Shown one piece after another: positions 25,189-34,411 of a DNA stretch of 64,000 nucleotides. Both the position numbers and the translations under genes were made by a program. Origin of the DNA: Gemmatimonas sp. UBA7669 (GTDB lineage Bacteria; Gemmatimonadota; Gemmatimonadetes; Gemmatimonadales; Gemmatimonadaceae); assembly GCF_002483225.1 (NCBI RefSeq), contig NZ_DLHL01000042.1, positions 62,001 to 126,000 on the forward strand, given 5' to 3'. The notes below the pieces were generated by a model. That model did not search any database and was not told where the DNA came from. It saw only the letters and a list, made by a program, of their open reading frames with translations. How positions within the stretch are numbered: the first letter of the stretch is position 1; each line of letters opens with the position of its first letter.

Positions 25189-25335
25189 GTGTCTGTTCAG
25201 GTCAACGCGGCGAACTCTGATCTCCGGACGGTGATCAACGTTACCCCGTTCGACGTCAACCCGTGCACTCGACGTGGAGTGCACGGTCTCACGGGCGTGC
25301 GCGCTCTCTGGCGGAAGAACTTCTACAACCTCTAG
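25189..25335 (+). pseudogene. 48-codon fragment sharing the tail of the 24412 gene
   Basis: From GTG 25189, four bases after the stop of paralogue 1, to TAG 25335. The last residues, GVRALWRKNFYNL, match the end of the 24412-24744 frame (DVRALWRKNLYNL). The rest (QVNAANSDLRTVINVTPFDVNPC) does not. It is best explained as a remnant of the upstream partner gene in the second cassette. Translation is not shown. Confidence 0.5.
25261..25286. other. Perfect 10-bp hairpin between the duplicated cassettes
   Basis: Arms CCGTGCACTC (25261-25270) and GAGTGCACGG (25277-25286) with a 6-nt loop, at the left boundary of the second duplicate. There is no T-run. It may be a recombination scar or an attenuator. 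Confidence 0.6.
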
Positions 25336-25777
25336 AAGGAGAGTGGGTTGTGCATTACCTCATCCTTGGCCTGTTCGCACTGGTGGGCATGGCCTGCTCC
25401 AAGCAAGATCCAGTCGACGGCGAAGGATTCATTTGGCCGCCAATGGCTACGGTCGAAGGGCGCGTAGTTTCACAGTCTGGCGTGGGTATCGGGAACGCCA
25501 CAATTACAGTGACCGCACTGCGCGAACGACCGATACTCAGTGTGGGAGTCCCTGTCACAGCTGACGCTAACGGGTATTTCAAGTTCTCTGCTGAACTACT
25601 TGGAGACTTCTCAGTGCCCAGCATAGACACCGCAAGTGTGCAGCTTGCAACGCAGCGTCCCGGTGCCAATCCGAGTTCGCAGATCGATACGGTGTTGCTG
25701 CGATTCAGCCAGAGGGGTACTGGCTTGCCATCGCCAGCGGTGAACAGGTTCGATCTGAGGTGGCGAGGGCAGTAAGC
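25286..25777 (+). repeat. Second copy of the tandem duplication
   Basis: Partner of 24695-25187, starting at the right arm of the 25261-25286 hairpin and ending at the same GTGGCGAGGGCAGTAAGCCG. Small indels near the ribosome site (GGAGGGAGACTG versus GAAGGAGAGTGG) keep the lipoprotein frame open. Confidence 0.85.
25350..25775 (+). CDS. Lipoprotein with carboxypeptidase-regulatory-like domain, paralogue 2
   Basis: 141 aa from GTG 25350, with AGGAGAG upstream (25338-25344). Lipobox GMAC; the same fold as paralogue 1. The signal peptide, WPPMA.VEGRVVSQSG and SIDTASVQLATQRPGAN blocks are conserved. Residues 62-85 and the NPSSQ loop have changed, as expected if an exposed face diversifies. It ends 17 bp from the convergent dnaE2 stop. 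Confidence 0.8.
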   Translation: MHYLILGLFALVGMACSKQDPVDGEGFIWPPMATVEGRVVSQSGVGIGNATITVTALRERPILSVGVPVTADANGYFKFSAELLGDFSVPSIDTASVQLATQRPGANPSSQIDTVLLRFSQRGTGLPSPAVNRFDLRWRGQ

Positions 25778-25792
25778 CGCGATCTCAGTGGG

Positions 25793-28700
25793 TCACCGGT
25801 AGTTGTGCCCCTTCACATGCTGCTCGCCACCACCCAGTTCGAGGGCCTTGAACTGCTTGGCGCGCACGTTGACCACATGCTGCTCCACCTGCAGCGTGCC
25901 GCGAATGAGCAGCAGGGGTGAGGTGGAGATGAGCAGCGCATGCTGCTCGAAGCGGTCGGGTGTGACAATCACGTTGATCATGCCGGTTTCGTCTTCGAGG
26001 GTGAGAAACACGAAGCCCTTGGCGGTGCCGGGCCGCTGTCGGCAAATGACGAGACCGGCCACGGCCACAGGCTGACCATCCCGGCCGTCGGTCTGTGTCT
26101 GCTGCGCGGTGTACACGCCGTTGCGCGCGAGATGCGCGCGCACATGCACCATGGGATGGCCGGCCAGCGACAGGCCGGTCATGCGATAGTCGGCTTCGGT
26201 GAGTTCGACCGGCGTGAAGGCCGGCACGGCCGCCGGGGCGGCGTGCTGCGTACGCGGGGCCAGGGGCAGCTCGGGAGCACGCGTGGCGGCCATGACGTCC
26301 CAGAGCGCCACGCGGCGGCGACGCGCGGGCGGCTCGTGGGCGTAGAGACCGTCAAAGGCACCGGCTTCGGCGAGACGACGCCAGGCGGCGCGGTCGAGCG
26401 TGACGCGACGCACGGCGTCGGCGAGATCGACAAAGGGCCCGTCGCGCAATGCGGCTTCGAGATTGCGGCGGGCCTTGGCGCCGAGGCCGCGGACGAGGCG
26501 GAGGCCGAGGCGGACGGCAACGGGTGGCGGTGCTGTGGCCGAGGGCCTGTCAGCTTTGCGCTCTGAGTTGAAGTTGCTGAGTGCTGAGTTCTTTTCGGCG
26601 TTGTTGGGGGTGCTGCGCCAACGCACAATGCCGTCGTTGGGGATGAGGCTGCGGCCATCGGCGAGCTCGAGGCTGTGGTCCCATACGCTGCGCGTGAGAT
26701 CGATGGGCAGGACCTGCACCCCATGACGTTTGGCGTCTTCGATGAGCGTGCCCGGCGCGTAGAACCCCATGGGCTGCGCGTTGAGAATGGCGCAGAGATA
26801 CTCGGGCGCGTAGTAGTGACGCAGCCAGGCGGTGGCGTACACGATGAGCGCAAAACTCGCTGCGTGGCTTTCGGGAAAACCGTAGTCGGCAAAGGCGTTG
26901 ATCTGATTGTAAATGCGCAGTCCCGTTTCTTCGGGAATGCCGTTGCGCGCCATGCCGGCAATGAGTTCTTCGCAAATGGCGGCCATGCGCTCGCGCGAAC
27001 GCTTGTGACCCATGGCGCGGCGCAGCTGATCGGCCTGCGTGGGCGTGAAGCCCGCCGCCGTGATGGCCACCTGCATGCCCTGCTCCTGAAACAGCGGCAC
27101 GCCCAGCGTGCGCCGCAGCACCGGCTCGAGCGAGGGGTGCGGGTACACGATGGGTTCCTGTCCGGCGCGCCGGCGCAGATAGGGATGCACCATCTCGCCC
27201 TGAATGGGGCCGGGCCGAATGAGGGCCACTTCCACCACGAGGTCGTAGAAACAGCGCGGCCGGAGACGCGGCAGCGTGTTCATCTGCGCACGGCTTTCGA
27301 TCTGAAACAGGCCCACCGTGTCGGCGCGGCACATGACGTCGTACACGGCCGGATCGCTCATGTCGAGTTGCCCGAGGTCCACGTTCACACCACGCGTGTG
27401 CCGGATGTAGAGCAGACAATCCTGCACCACGGTGAGCATGCCGAGTCCGAGCAGGTCGATTTTCACGAGGCCCACCGGGTCGAGATCGTCCTTCTCCCAT
27501 TGCACGACGGTGCGACCCGGCATGGACGCGGGCTCGAGGGGCACGATGGAGCCAAGGGGTTCCTCCGCGAGAATGAAGCCGCCCACGTGAATGGAGCGGT
27601 GACGCGGTAGTTCGTGCAGGCCGTCCACGACGTGCGCGAGTTGCTGCACCCGCGGGTCGTTGGCGTCGAGACCGGCGCGCTCGAGCATCGCGCGCCCGGT
27701 GATGCCCTCGCGTGAGCCGGTGGTGCGATTGCGACCGTGTTCGTGTGCGTGTGCGTGTTCGTGTGCGTGTTTGGCGGCGGGTTCCTCGCCTCCAGCCATC
27801 TGCTGATCAGCACCCTTGTCGGCTCCCTTGGCCAGCGGGCCAAGCGCTTCACGCGCATCACCGGCCAGCTTGCGCTCCACGCGGGTGTCCATGAGTTGCT
27901 GCCAGGTGGCGTCGCGTGCGCTGATGGTACGCGGTGCACGCTGTGCGTTGGGCGAGCCATGGGGTTCGTAACTCGCGCCGGGCACCGGACGGTCGGAGGC
28001 CGTGAGCGGGCGACGGGGCGCGGGTGGTTTCGCGTCCGTTTCCTTGGCGGTCAGCTCATTGGCCGTGGTCGCGTCGTCCACCACACGCAGTGCGTTGGCC
28101 GTACTGCGCGCGCTGAAGCGATCACTGAGTGCCGCGAGCACATCGGCCTGCTGCGTGGAGAAGCCCAGCACGCGGGCAGCGTCACGCACCGCGCTGCGCC
28201 CGCGCCAGGTGATTTGTTCACACACCATGGCCGCGTGCTCGCGCCCGTAGCGATTGTACACGTACTGCAGCACGCGCTCACGATCGCGGTGCGCAAAATC
28301 GATGTCGATGTCGGGCGGCTCCTGACGGTTCTCACTGAGGAAGCGCTCAAACAGCAGCCCCATGCGCACGGGGTCGACGGCGGTGATGCCAAGGCAGTAG
28401 CACACGGCGGAGTTGGCGGCCGAGCCCCGGCCCTGGCAGAGAATGCCTTCACGTCGCGCGAAGCGCACGATGTCCCACACGATGAGGAAGTAGCCCGCGA
28501 GGTCGAGCTTGCGGATCATGCCCAGTTCGTGCGCCAGTTGCCGCTCGTGTTTGGGCGTGCGCTCTGTGCCCCAGCGTTCGTGCGCGCCGTGCTCCACGAG
28601 ACGCGTGAGATACTCCTGCGCCGTGACACCCGGTGGCAGCGGAAAGGCGGGCATGCTGGGCCTCAGCTGCTCGAGACGAAACGCGCAGCGCTCGGCAATG

Positions 28701-29542
28701 CTCAGCGTGGCGCGCACGCCCTCTTCGGCACCACGCCAGCGCCGGTACACCAGCGCCGGTGCCTTGAGCGCCCACTCGGCGTTGGGACGCAGACGTGTGC
28801 CCATGCTGTCGAGCGTGCGACCATGGCGCAGAGCCCCCAGCACGTCGTGCACGATGCGGGCGTCGGGGGTGGCGTAGTGCACGTTGTTGGTGACCACCCA
28901 GGGCACACCGAGTCGCGCGGCGAGTGGCCGCAGCTGCTGCACGAGCGCGCGTTCTTCGGGCAGTCGGTGATCCCAGCACTCGATGGCGAGATGCTCACCA
29001 AACACATCACGCAATTCGGTGGCGGCCGTCCAGGCATCCTGTTCGCGTCCCTCGGCCAGCAGTTGCGGAATCCATCCGTTGGGGCAGCCGCTGAGTGCCG
29101 TGACTCCCTGCGTGTGGCGTGTGACCAGCGCCCAGGGCACCGAGGGCCGCCCACGTTCACTGTCCATGCGCGCGCGGGTGATGAGCGAGGCGATGTTGCG
29201 ATAGCCCTCCCGTGTTTCGGCCAGCAGCACAAGATGGGTGCGGCGCTCGCCCACACTGCGCCCCTGCGCGCGGGCCGCGCCCAGTTCGGGCATGCGCACG
29301 GTGAGTTCGGCGCCCAGGATGCCGCCAATGCCGGCCGCCGCGCAGGCGGTGCCGAAGCGCACCACGCCACCCAGATCGTCGTGGTCCGTGAGGGCGAGGG
29401 CCGGGTAGCCCAGTTCGGCCGCCCGCTCGGCCAGCGCCTCCGGCAGGGACGCCCCGTCGAGCAGGGAGAGCGCCGAGTGGCAGTGCAGTTCGGCGTACTG
29501 GCGGACAGGTCGCGCCGGAGTCGAGCGGGAGGCGGGGCGCAT
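25793..29542 (-). CDS. dnaE2: Error-prone DNA polymerase DnaE2 (ImuC), with large inserts
   Basis: 1249 aa from ATG 29542; GTG 29551 would lie upstream of the predicted transcription start. The PHP domain comes first (AELHCHSALSLLDGAS, LTDHDDLGG), then the polymerase core with catalytic PDIDIDF and the DnaE2-type block RPRCFYDLVVEVALIRPGPIQG. C-terminal HhH and OB domains follow. Family members are near 1050-1100 aa. The excess comes from a low-complexity insert at about 490-617 ending in a His-rich run, and a short insert near residue 987 (NSALSNFNSERK). It does translesion synthesis with ImuA and ImuB, encoded 5 kb away. Its promoter carries the TTCGG-N6-TTCGG operator. Confidence 0.95.
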   Translation of the reverse strand: MRPASRSTPARPVRQYAELHCHSALSLLDGASLPEALAERAAELGYPALALTDHDDLGGVVRFGTACAAAGIGGILGAELTVRMPELGAARAQGRSVGERRTHLVLLAETREGYRNIASLITRARMDSERGRPSVPWALVTRHTQGVTALSGCPNGWIPQLLAEGREQDAWTAATELRDVFGEHLAIECWDHRLPEERALVQQLRPLAARLGVPWVVTNNVHYATPDARIVHDVLGALRHGRTLDSMGTRLRPNAEWALKAPALVYRRWRGAEEGVRATLSIAERCAFRLEQLRPSMPAFPLPPGVTAQEYLTRLVEHGAHERWGTERTPKHERQLAHELGMIRKLDLAGYFLIVWDIVRFARREGILCQGRGSAANSAVCYCLGITAVDPVRMGLLFERFLSENRQEPPDIDIDFAHRDRERVLQYVYNRYGREHAAMVCEQITWRGRSAVRDAARVLGFSTQQADVLAALSDRFSARSTANALRVVDDATTANELTAKETDAKPPAPRRPLTASDRPVPGASYEPHGSPNAQRAPRTISARDATWQQLMDTRVERKLAGDAREALGPLAKGADKGADQQMAGGEEPAAKHAHEHAHAHEHGRNRTTGSREGITGRAMLERAGLDANDPRVQQLAHVVDGLHELPRHRSIHVGGFILAEEPLGSIVPLEPASMPGRTVVQWEKDDLDPVGLVKIDLLGLGMLTVVQDCLLYIRHTRGVNVDLGQLDMSDPAVYDVMCRADTVGLFQIESRAQMNTLPRLRPRCFYDLVVEVALIRPGPIQGEMVHPYLRRRAGQEPIVYPHPSLEPVLRRTLGVPLFQEQGMQVAITAAGFTPTQADQLRRAMGHKRSRERMAAICEELIAGMARNGIPEETGLRIYNQINAFADYGFPESHAASFALIVYATAWLRHYYAPEYLCAILNAQPMGFYAPGTLIEDAKRHGVQVLPIDLTRSVWDHSLELADGRSLIPNDGIVRWRSTPNNAEKNSALSNFNSERKADRPSATAPPPVAVRLGLRLVRGLGAKARRNLEAALRDGPFVDLADAVRRVTLDRAAWRRLAEAGAFDGLYAHEPPARRRRVALWDVMAATRAPELPLAPRTQHAAPAAVPAFTPVELTEADYRMTGLSLAGHPMVHVRAHLARNGVYTAQQTQTDGRDGQPVAVAGLVICRQRPGTAKGFVFLTLEDETGMINVIVTPDRFEQHALLISTSPLLLIRGTLQVEQHVVNVRAKQFKALELGGGEQHVKGHNYR
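27736..27771. repeat. GTGTGC-type microsatellite coding a His-rich run in dnaE2
   Basis: A run of about six GTGTGC/GTGTTC hexamers, read on the minus strand as alternating His-Ala/His-Glu codons (HAHEHAHAHEH). It lies inside the low-complexity insert of DnaE2 and is a likely slippage site. Confidence 0.8.
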
Positions 29543-29554
29543 AGCAGACACTCA

Positions 29555-29583
29555 AAGATACCGAATAAATGCCGAACATTCAA
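29555..29583 (-). promoter_or_regulatory. dnaE2 promoter with TTCGG-N6-TTCGG operator
   Basis: On the minus strand: -35 TTGAAT (29578-29583), 17-bp spacer, -10 TATCTT (29555-29560). The spacer contains the direct repeat TTCGG-CATTTA-TTCGG (29562-29577). The same repeat occupies the same position in the imuA and radical SAM promoters, so a repressor there would block RNA polymerase. LexA is the obvious candidate, by analogy with the direct-repeat boxes of alphaproteobacterial LexA. Confidence 0.75.
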
Positions 29584-29629
29584 GGTTTCCTGGTCACCCC
29601 GGCGAAGACCGGCACGCCCGTCCCGCCTG

Positions 29630-30613
29630 TCAGCGCATCAACAACCACACCCCCACACCGTACAGCAACAGCAGCGCCGCCCCGCCGCCCCGCGAGACGG
29701 CCGCCGGGCGCTGCGGTCCAAGTACGGTGAGCACCACCCCTACGGCCATGAGCGCCACCGCCATCAGCGCAGTCAACAGATGCGACGCGTCCGCCACACT
29801 CAGCAGCGCGCCGGGTGGATGCAGCGGATCCAGTGCGGCAAATACGAGCATGTTCACGGCGTTGCTGCCGAAGAGATTGCCGATGGCCAGGTCATAGGCC
29901 TTGAGTCGCACGGCCGCCAACGATGTCACGAGTTCCGGCAGCGAGGTGCTGAGCCCCACCAGCACGGTGCCCACCACCGTCGCCCCCAGTCCCGACTGCT
30001 CGGCCAGCACATGTGCCAGGCGCGCGAAGTGTGGCGCGACCAGCACGATGGTCAGCGCACTGGCCAGCAAGCCGGCCACTGCGCGCGGCATGGACATGGC
30101 CCCCACCAGATCGCGATGACTGTCCGGCAGCGGCCGATCCTGATTGATGCGATAGGCCACGACGGATACCAGCACATAGACCAGCAGTATGAGCAGCGAG
30201 CCGATCCCCACACCCAGCACGCGCAGGGACGGACGAACAATGAGTGTGATGGCGACCAAAATGGTGAGCAGGATACCGAGGGCGGCGTTGAGACTGTGGG
30301 TTCGTGAGGCGCCACCAAACAGCGCCCGTCCGCCGGGCGACAGAGTCACGATGCCGAGCAGGAGCATGTTGGCCATGCTGCTGCCGAGCAGATCGCCCAC
30401 CGCAAGGTCCACCACGCCGAGTCGCACGGCGGCGACGTCGGTGACTATCTCCGGCAGCGATGTGGCCAGGGCCAACAGCACGGAGCCGACCCACACACCA
30501 CTCAGCTTCGTGCGGTCGGCAATGGTGTCGCCCGTGCGCGCCAGGACCACACCGCAGGCCACAATGACCATTGCCGTGGCCATGAACTGTAGAACGAGCG
30601 TGCCGGTTGACAA
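29630..30613 (-). CDS. Ca2+/Na+ (or cation/H+) exchanger, CaCA family
   Basis: 327 aa with about ten hydrophobic helices. Both alpha-repeats are present: ALATSLPEIVTD...GDLLGSSMANM in the first half and GLSTSLPELVTS...GNLFGSNAVNM in the second, carrying the ion-binding Ser/Pro/Glu and Gly-Ser/Asn residues. This is the YrbG-type layout. The start is TTG 30613 in frame after a stop; ATG 30583 would cut the first helix. It follows the universal stress protein gene by 12 bp and the P-type ATPase, suggesting one cation-homeostasis operon. Confidence 0.9.
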   Translation of the reverse strand: MSTGTLVLQFMATAMVIVACGVVLARTGDTIADRTKLSGVWVGSVLLALATSLPEIVTDVAAVRLGVVDLAVGDLLGSSMANMLLLGIVTLSPGGRALFGGASRTHSLNAALGILLTILVAITLIVRPSLRVLGVGIGSLLILLVYVLVSVVAYRINQDRPLPDSHRDLVGAMSMPRAVAGLLASALTIVLVAPHFARLAHVLAEQSGLGATVVGTVLVGLSTSLPELVTSLAAVRLKAYDLAIGNLFGSNAVNMLVFAALDPLHPPGALLSVADASHLLTALMAVALMAVGVVLTVLGPQRPAAVSRGGGAALLLLYGVGVWLLMR

Positions 30614-30625
30614 TGTAAGGGCCGC

Positions 30626-31594
30626 TCAGCGTGCGAGTCGGTACAGCAGGACGGGCACGGTCGCGCTGCGCAGCACCTTGTCGGCCACGCTGCCAAGCAG
30701 GCTGCGGCCGAGCGGCCCGCGCGCGTGGGTGGCCAGCGCAATGAGACCGGCGTCGCACTGCGTCGCGTGTTCGACGATCAATGTGGCGATGTCCATACCC
30801 ACCGGAACTCGCAGTTCGCAGGCCACTCCCGTAGCGCGCAGCGTCGTGGCGTGTTCGGCCAGATAGCTGGCGGCGCGATGTTCCTGTTCGGCGAGGTCGC
30901 GCTCGTATGTGCTGGCCGTGGCGATGCGCCGCAACATGGGATGCAGGGGACTGGCTACGCGCGTCAGCACATAGTGTGGGCTGTCCCCCAGCAAGGTCCG
31001 TACCGGTGCCATGACGTCGTCCGCCGCCCTGGTGCCGTCGAAGGTGACCATGACGCGCGAGAGTGCCGGGCGATGGGTCTGCAGCGATGTAGCGATGGAC
31101 TGCGCGGCTGGTGCAGGGGCGTCCAGTCCGCCCTGCTCCAGATCAGGCGATCGCACGATCAACACTGGGACATGGCACAGACGCAGCAGCACATCGGCCA
31201 CTGAGCCAAGCCAGAGGCGCGAGGCGCCGCCGCGACCGTGCGTGGTGAGGACGAGCGCGACTGCGCCCGTGTCGTGGACGTGCGCGGCCAGGGTGGCGGC
31301 GGGTGTGCCGTCCAACACCATGATTGACACCTCGAGATCTGGGACCTGCGCGGCAATGCCGTCGCGAACCGCAGCGAGATAGTCTCGAGCCGAAGCACGA
31401 AGCGTCACTTGCTGCTCGGCGCGCCACGACGCATCAGGAACCGGGGCACCCGACACGGCCCGCACGTCGACGGCTGGCGGAACGACCGTCACGATGTCGA
31501 GTGCGAACCCGCGTGCGGTGGCGAGTTCGGTCGCGAACGGAACGGCCGCTTCGGCCTCGAGCGATCCATCAAGAGCGAGGAGTAACGTCGGCAT
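30626..31594 (-). CDS. Tandem universal stress protein
   Basis: 322 aa from ATG 31594, with GAGG 5 nt upstream in the mRNA. Two UspA domains. The first has LLLALDGSLEAE and the ATP-binding signature THGRGGASRLWLGSVAD. The second has VMVTFDGTRAAD and THARGPLGRSLLGSVADKVL. Both G-2x-G-9x-G(S) motifs are intact, so ATP binding is expected. The start overlaps the end of the P-type ATPase gene by 26 bp, which implies translational coupling. Confidence 0.92.
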   Translation of the reverse strand: MPTLLLALDGSLEAEAAVPFATELATARGFALDIVTVVPPAVDVRAVSGAPVPDASWRAEQQVTLRASARDYLAAVRDGIAAQVPDLEVSIMVLDGTPAATLAAHVHDTGAVALVLTTHGRGGASRLWLGSVADVLLRLCHVPVLIVRSPDLEQGGLDAPAPAAQSIATSLQTHRPALSRVMVTFDGTRAADDVMAPVRTLLGDSPHYVLTRVASPLHPMLRRIATASTYERDLAEQEHRAASYLAEHATTLRATGVACELRVPVGMDIATLIVEHATQCDAGLIALATHARGPLGRSLLGSVADKVLRSATVPVLLYRLAR

Positions 31595-34211
31595 ACCAGC
31601 CTCGGGTTCGGATGAAAACCTTCTCGATTTCGACGGCGACGTACACGACGGATGCGACGCCCACGCACAGCCCCCACTCCGCCAGGCTGAGTGGCGCAAT
31701 GCGGAAGAGCTGCGCCAGGGCCGGCGTGTGGGTGATGGCCACCTGCAGCACGAAGGTCAGCAGCACGGCACCCAGCAGCAGCGGATTGCTGAACGGCCCA
31801 ATGCGCCAAAGCGGATGGCGCTCGGAGCGTACGGCCAGCACATGTGCGAGTTGCGAGAGGGTGAGCACAGTGAAGGTGAGCGTCTGCCAGCGGGCATTGT
31901 TCTGTCGCAGCGCCCAGGCCTGCGTGCCCAGGGCAAGACCCGCCATGAGCAGTCCCACCCACACCGCGTGCTGCCAGAGCCCGTGGGCAAAGATGCTTTC
32001 CGACGGCGGGCGGGGCGGGCGCTGCATGACGTCGGGCTCCGCGCGTTCCGCCGTGAGGGCGAGCCCCGGTAATCCGTCGGTCACGAGGTTCATCCACAGG
32101 ATGTGCATGGGCAAGAGCGGCAGCGGCAATCCCAGCAGCGGCGCGAGAAACAGCGTCCAGATCTCACCGCTGTTGGTGGACAGCACGAAGCGCACGAAGC
32201 GGCGGATGTTGTCGTAGATGCGACGGCCTTCGCGCACCGCACGCACGATGGTGGCGAAGTTGTCGTCGAGCAGCACCATGTGCGCGGCCTCGCGCGCCAC
32301 ATCGGTGCCGCCACGCCCCATGGCCACACCGATGTTCGCCTGCCGGAGGGCGGGCGCATCGTTGACACCGTCGCCCGTCATGGCCGCATACTCACCACGC
32401 GCCTGCAGGGCCTGCACGATGCGCAGCTTGTCCTCCGGCGCGACGCGCGCAAACACGCGCGTATCGGCGAGGGCCACGCGCAGGGCCCCGTCGTCCATGC
32501 CGGCCACCTCGCGACCGCTCAGCACCGGCGCTGTGCTGTCAATACCAACCCGCGCCGCAATGGCGCGCGCGGTGGCGGGGTGATCGCCGGTGATCATGAC
32601 CACCTGAATGCCGGCGCTGCGGCACTGCGCCACCGCCTGGGCCGCTTCCTCGCGCGGCGGGTCGAGCAGCCCCACGAGCGCGAGGAGTGTGAAGTGGCGC
32701 TCCAGCGTGTTTGCATCGAGTGCGGAACCGGCGACGTGGTCGGTGTCGCCGGGGGGCAGCGAACGAACTGCCACCGCCAGCACGCGCAGTCCCTCGGCCG
32801 CCATGGTCTCCGCTTCCTGCATGGCCTCGGCGGCGTGCGCCGATGCCTGGCAACGTGGCAGGACCTGCTCCGGTGCGCCCTTCATGCAGGCCACGAGCGT
32901 GTCACCATGTGCGTGCACGGTGGTCATGCGTGCGCGCTCTGACGTGAAGGGGATCTCGTTCACGCGCGGCCAACATTGCCGCAGTGTGGCGAGGTCCACA
33001 CCGTGCGACAGCGCGTGCTGCAACAGCGCGGTTTCGGTGGGATCGCCAAGCAGGCTGCCGTCGGGTTGTGGTGTGGCATCGTTGCAGAGGACCACGGCCT
33101 CGGCCAGCGACAGTACCGGCGCACCTTCTGTTGCGGCGTCACTCGCCTCGTGCTCATTGATGGCGCGCACGCGATCTACCTGCATGCGGTTCTGCGTGAG
33201 TGTGCCGGTCTTGTCGGTGCAGATGAAGGTCACCGAGCCCAGGGTCTCGACCGCTGGCAGTCGGCGGATGAGGGCCTGCTGCCGCACCATGCGACGGGCG
33301 CCGAGTGCAAGGGCCACCGTGATCACGGCCGGCAGTGCTTCGGGAATGGCCGCCACGGCAAGACTGAGTGCGGTCATGAACATGAGTCCCGCGTCTTCTC
33401 CGCGCAGCAGCCCCGCGGCAAAGATCACGGCGCAGAGCCCCAGCACCAGCACCGCGAGGCGGCGTCCGAAGGCGGCGAGGCGCAATTGCAGCGGTGAGCG
33501 CGGGTCCTGCTGCGCCCCCAGCATCGCCGCAATGCGTCCAAGCTCGGTGCGCATGCCGGTGGTCACCACCACACCTTCCGCGCGACCGGCCGTCACGGTG
33601 GTGCCCTTGTAGGCAAGATTGCGGCGATCGCCCAGTGGCAACTCGGCGTCGTCGAGTGCGGCGGTGTGCTTCTCCACCGCCAGCGATTCGCCGGTGAGCG
33701 CCGATTCATCCACGGCGAGACGCTGGATGTGCAGCAGCCGCAGGTCGGCGGGCACCACGTTGCCGGCTTCGAGCAGCACCAGATCGCCGGGCACGAGGCG
33801 GTGGGCGGCAATGCTCTGTTCGCGGCCCGCTCGCCGGACCCGCGCGCTGGGCGCGGCCATCTGTCCAAGCGCGGCCAATGCCTGCTCCGCGCGATACTCC
33901 TGCACAAAACCCAACACCGCATTCAGCAGCACAATGGCCACGATGGCGAGCGTGTCTTCGGCTTCGCCCACCAGCATGGCGACAAGGGCTGCGCCGATCA
34001 GCACGAGCACCATCACGTCGCCAAACTGTGCAAGCAGCATGCGCAACGCACTGCGGCGCGCCGCGGTCACGAGCAGGTTGTCACCGTACTGCGCGCGGCG
34101 CGTCTCGGCCTCGTGGTCCGTAAGGCCGTCGGCGCGCGAGTCGATCAGGCGCAGGACCGACTCCGGGGTCTGCTGATGCCAGGTTGGCGGTGGCAGGTCG
34201 TGGATGGCCAT
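31569..34211 (-). CDS. Cation-transporting P-type ATPase (type II, Ca2+-ATPase-like)
   Basis: 880 aa. N-terminal cation_ATPase_N segment, then the phosphorylation motif CTDKTGTLTQN, the hinge TGDGVNDAPALRQANIG and the actuator loop LTGESLAVEK. The membrane motif PEALP replaces the PEGLP usual in Ca2+ pumps. The length and C-terminal four-helix cation_ATPase_C region fit PMR1/SERCA-like bacterial pumps; Ca2+ or Mn2+ export is likely. ATG 34211 is used, though ATG 34250 and the frame to 34376 are open. It is first in an operon with the stress protein and the exchanger. Confidence 0.92.
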   Translation of the reverse strand: MAIHDLPPPTWHQQTPESVLRLIDSRADGLTDHEAETRRAQYGDNLLVTAARRSALRMLLAQFGDVMVLVLIGAALVAMLVGEAEDTLAIVAIVLLNAVLGFVQEYRAEQALAALGQMAAPSARVRRAGREQSIAAHRLVPGDLVLLEAGNVVPADLRLLHIQRLAVDESALTGESLAVEKHTAALDDAELPLGDRRNLAYKGTTVTAGRAEGVVVTTGMRTELGRIAAMLGAQQDPRSPLQLRLAAFGRRLAVLVLGLCAVIFAAGLLRGEDAGLMFMTALSLAVAAIPEALPAVITVALALGARRMVRQQALIRRLPAVETLGSVTFICTDKTGTLTQNRMQVDRVRAINEHEASDAATEGAPVLSLAEAVVLCNDATPQPDGSLLGDPTETALLQHALSHGVDLATLRQCWPRVNEIPFTSERARMTTVHAHGDTLVACMKGAPEQVLPRCQASAHAAEAMQEAETMAAEGLRVLAVAVRSLPPGDTDHVAGSALDANTLERHFTLLALVGLLDPPREEAAQAVAQCRSAGIQVVMITGDHPATARAIAARVGIDSTAPVLSGREVAGMDDGALRVALADTRVFARVAPEDKLRIVQALQARGEYAAMTGDGVNDAPALRQANIGVAMGRGGTDVAREAAHMVLLDDNFATIVRAVREGRRIYDNIRRFVRFVLSTNSGEIWTLFLAPLLGLPLPLLPMHILWMNLVTDGLPGLALTAERAEPDVMQRPPRPPSESIFAHGLWQHAVWVGLLMAGLALGTQAWALRQNNARWQTLTFTVLTLSQLAHVLAVRSERHPLWRIGPFSNPLLLGAVLLTFVLQVAITHTPALAQLFRIAPLSLAEWGLCVGVASVVYVAVEIEKVFIRTRGWYADVTPRS

Positions 34212-34371
34212 GGTCGGACTATGCGTCGGTGTTGTCGACTTGGCCAGCATAGTGGAATAGGGTCTGGCGCGAGGAACCTGAAGAACTGTGCTTGCGGACA
34301 CTTCGGTGAGCTTTGAGCTGTGAGTTCGAGTTTTGTGTTTGCAGTTCTTCAGACGCAAAGCGCGATACTCA

Positions 34372-34411
34372 AACACAGAACCCGAAACTGATCAGTTTCG
34401 AGTTCTGTGTT
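34372..34411. repeat. 40-bp near-perfect palindrome with related flanking repeats
   Basis: Arms 34372-34391 and 34392-34411 pair at 19 of 20 positions with no loop. The core motif TTCGAGTTYTGTGTT occurs at 34325-34339 and 34397-34411, and its near-complement in the left arm. It lies in an AT-richer 254-bp gap between imuB and the P-type ATPase gene, where it may terminate imuAB transcription or mark a dispersed intergenic repeat. Confidence 0.8.

Noticed and set aside
22460..25790. Integrative element or genomic island
   Set aside because: No integrase, transposase, tRNA or attachment-site repeats seen; lower GC and duplicated genes alone are not enough.
27736..27771. GTGTGC run considered as a CRISPR or regulatory repeat
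   Set aside because: Unit is 6 bp without spacers and it codes a His-rich stretch in frame with DnaE2.
27737..30307. Long plus-strand open frame (856 codons) opposite dnaE2 and the exchanger
   Set aside because: Mirror of GC-rich coding on the other strand; the minus strand encodes unmistakable DnaE2 and CaCA proteins here.
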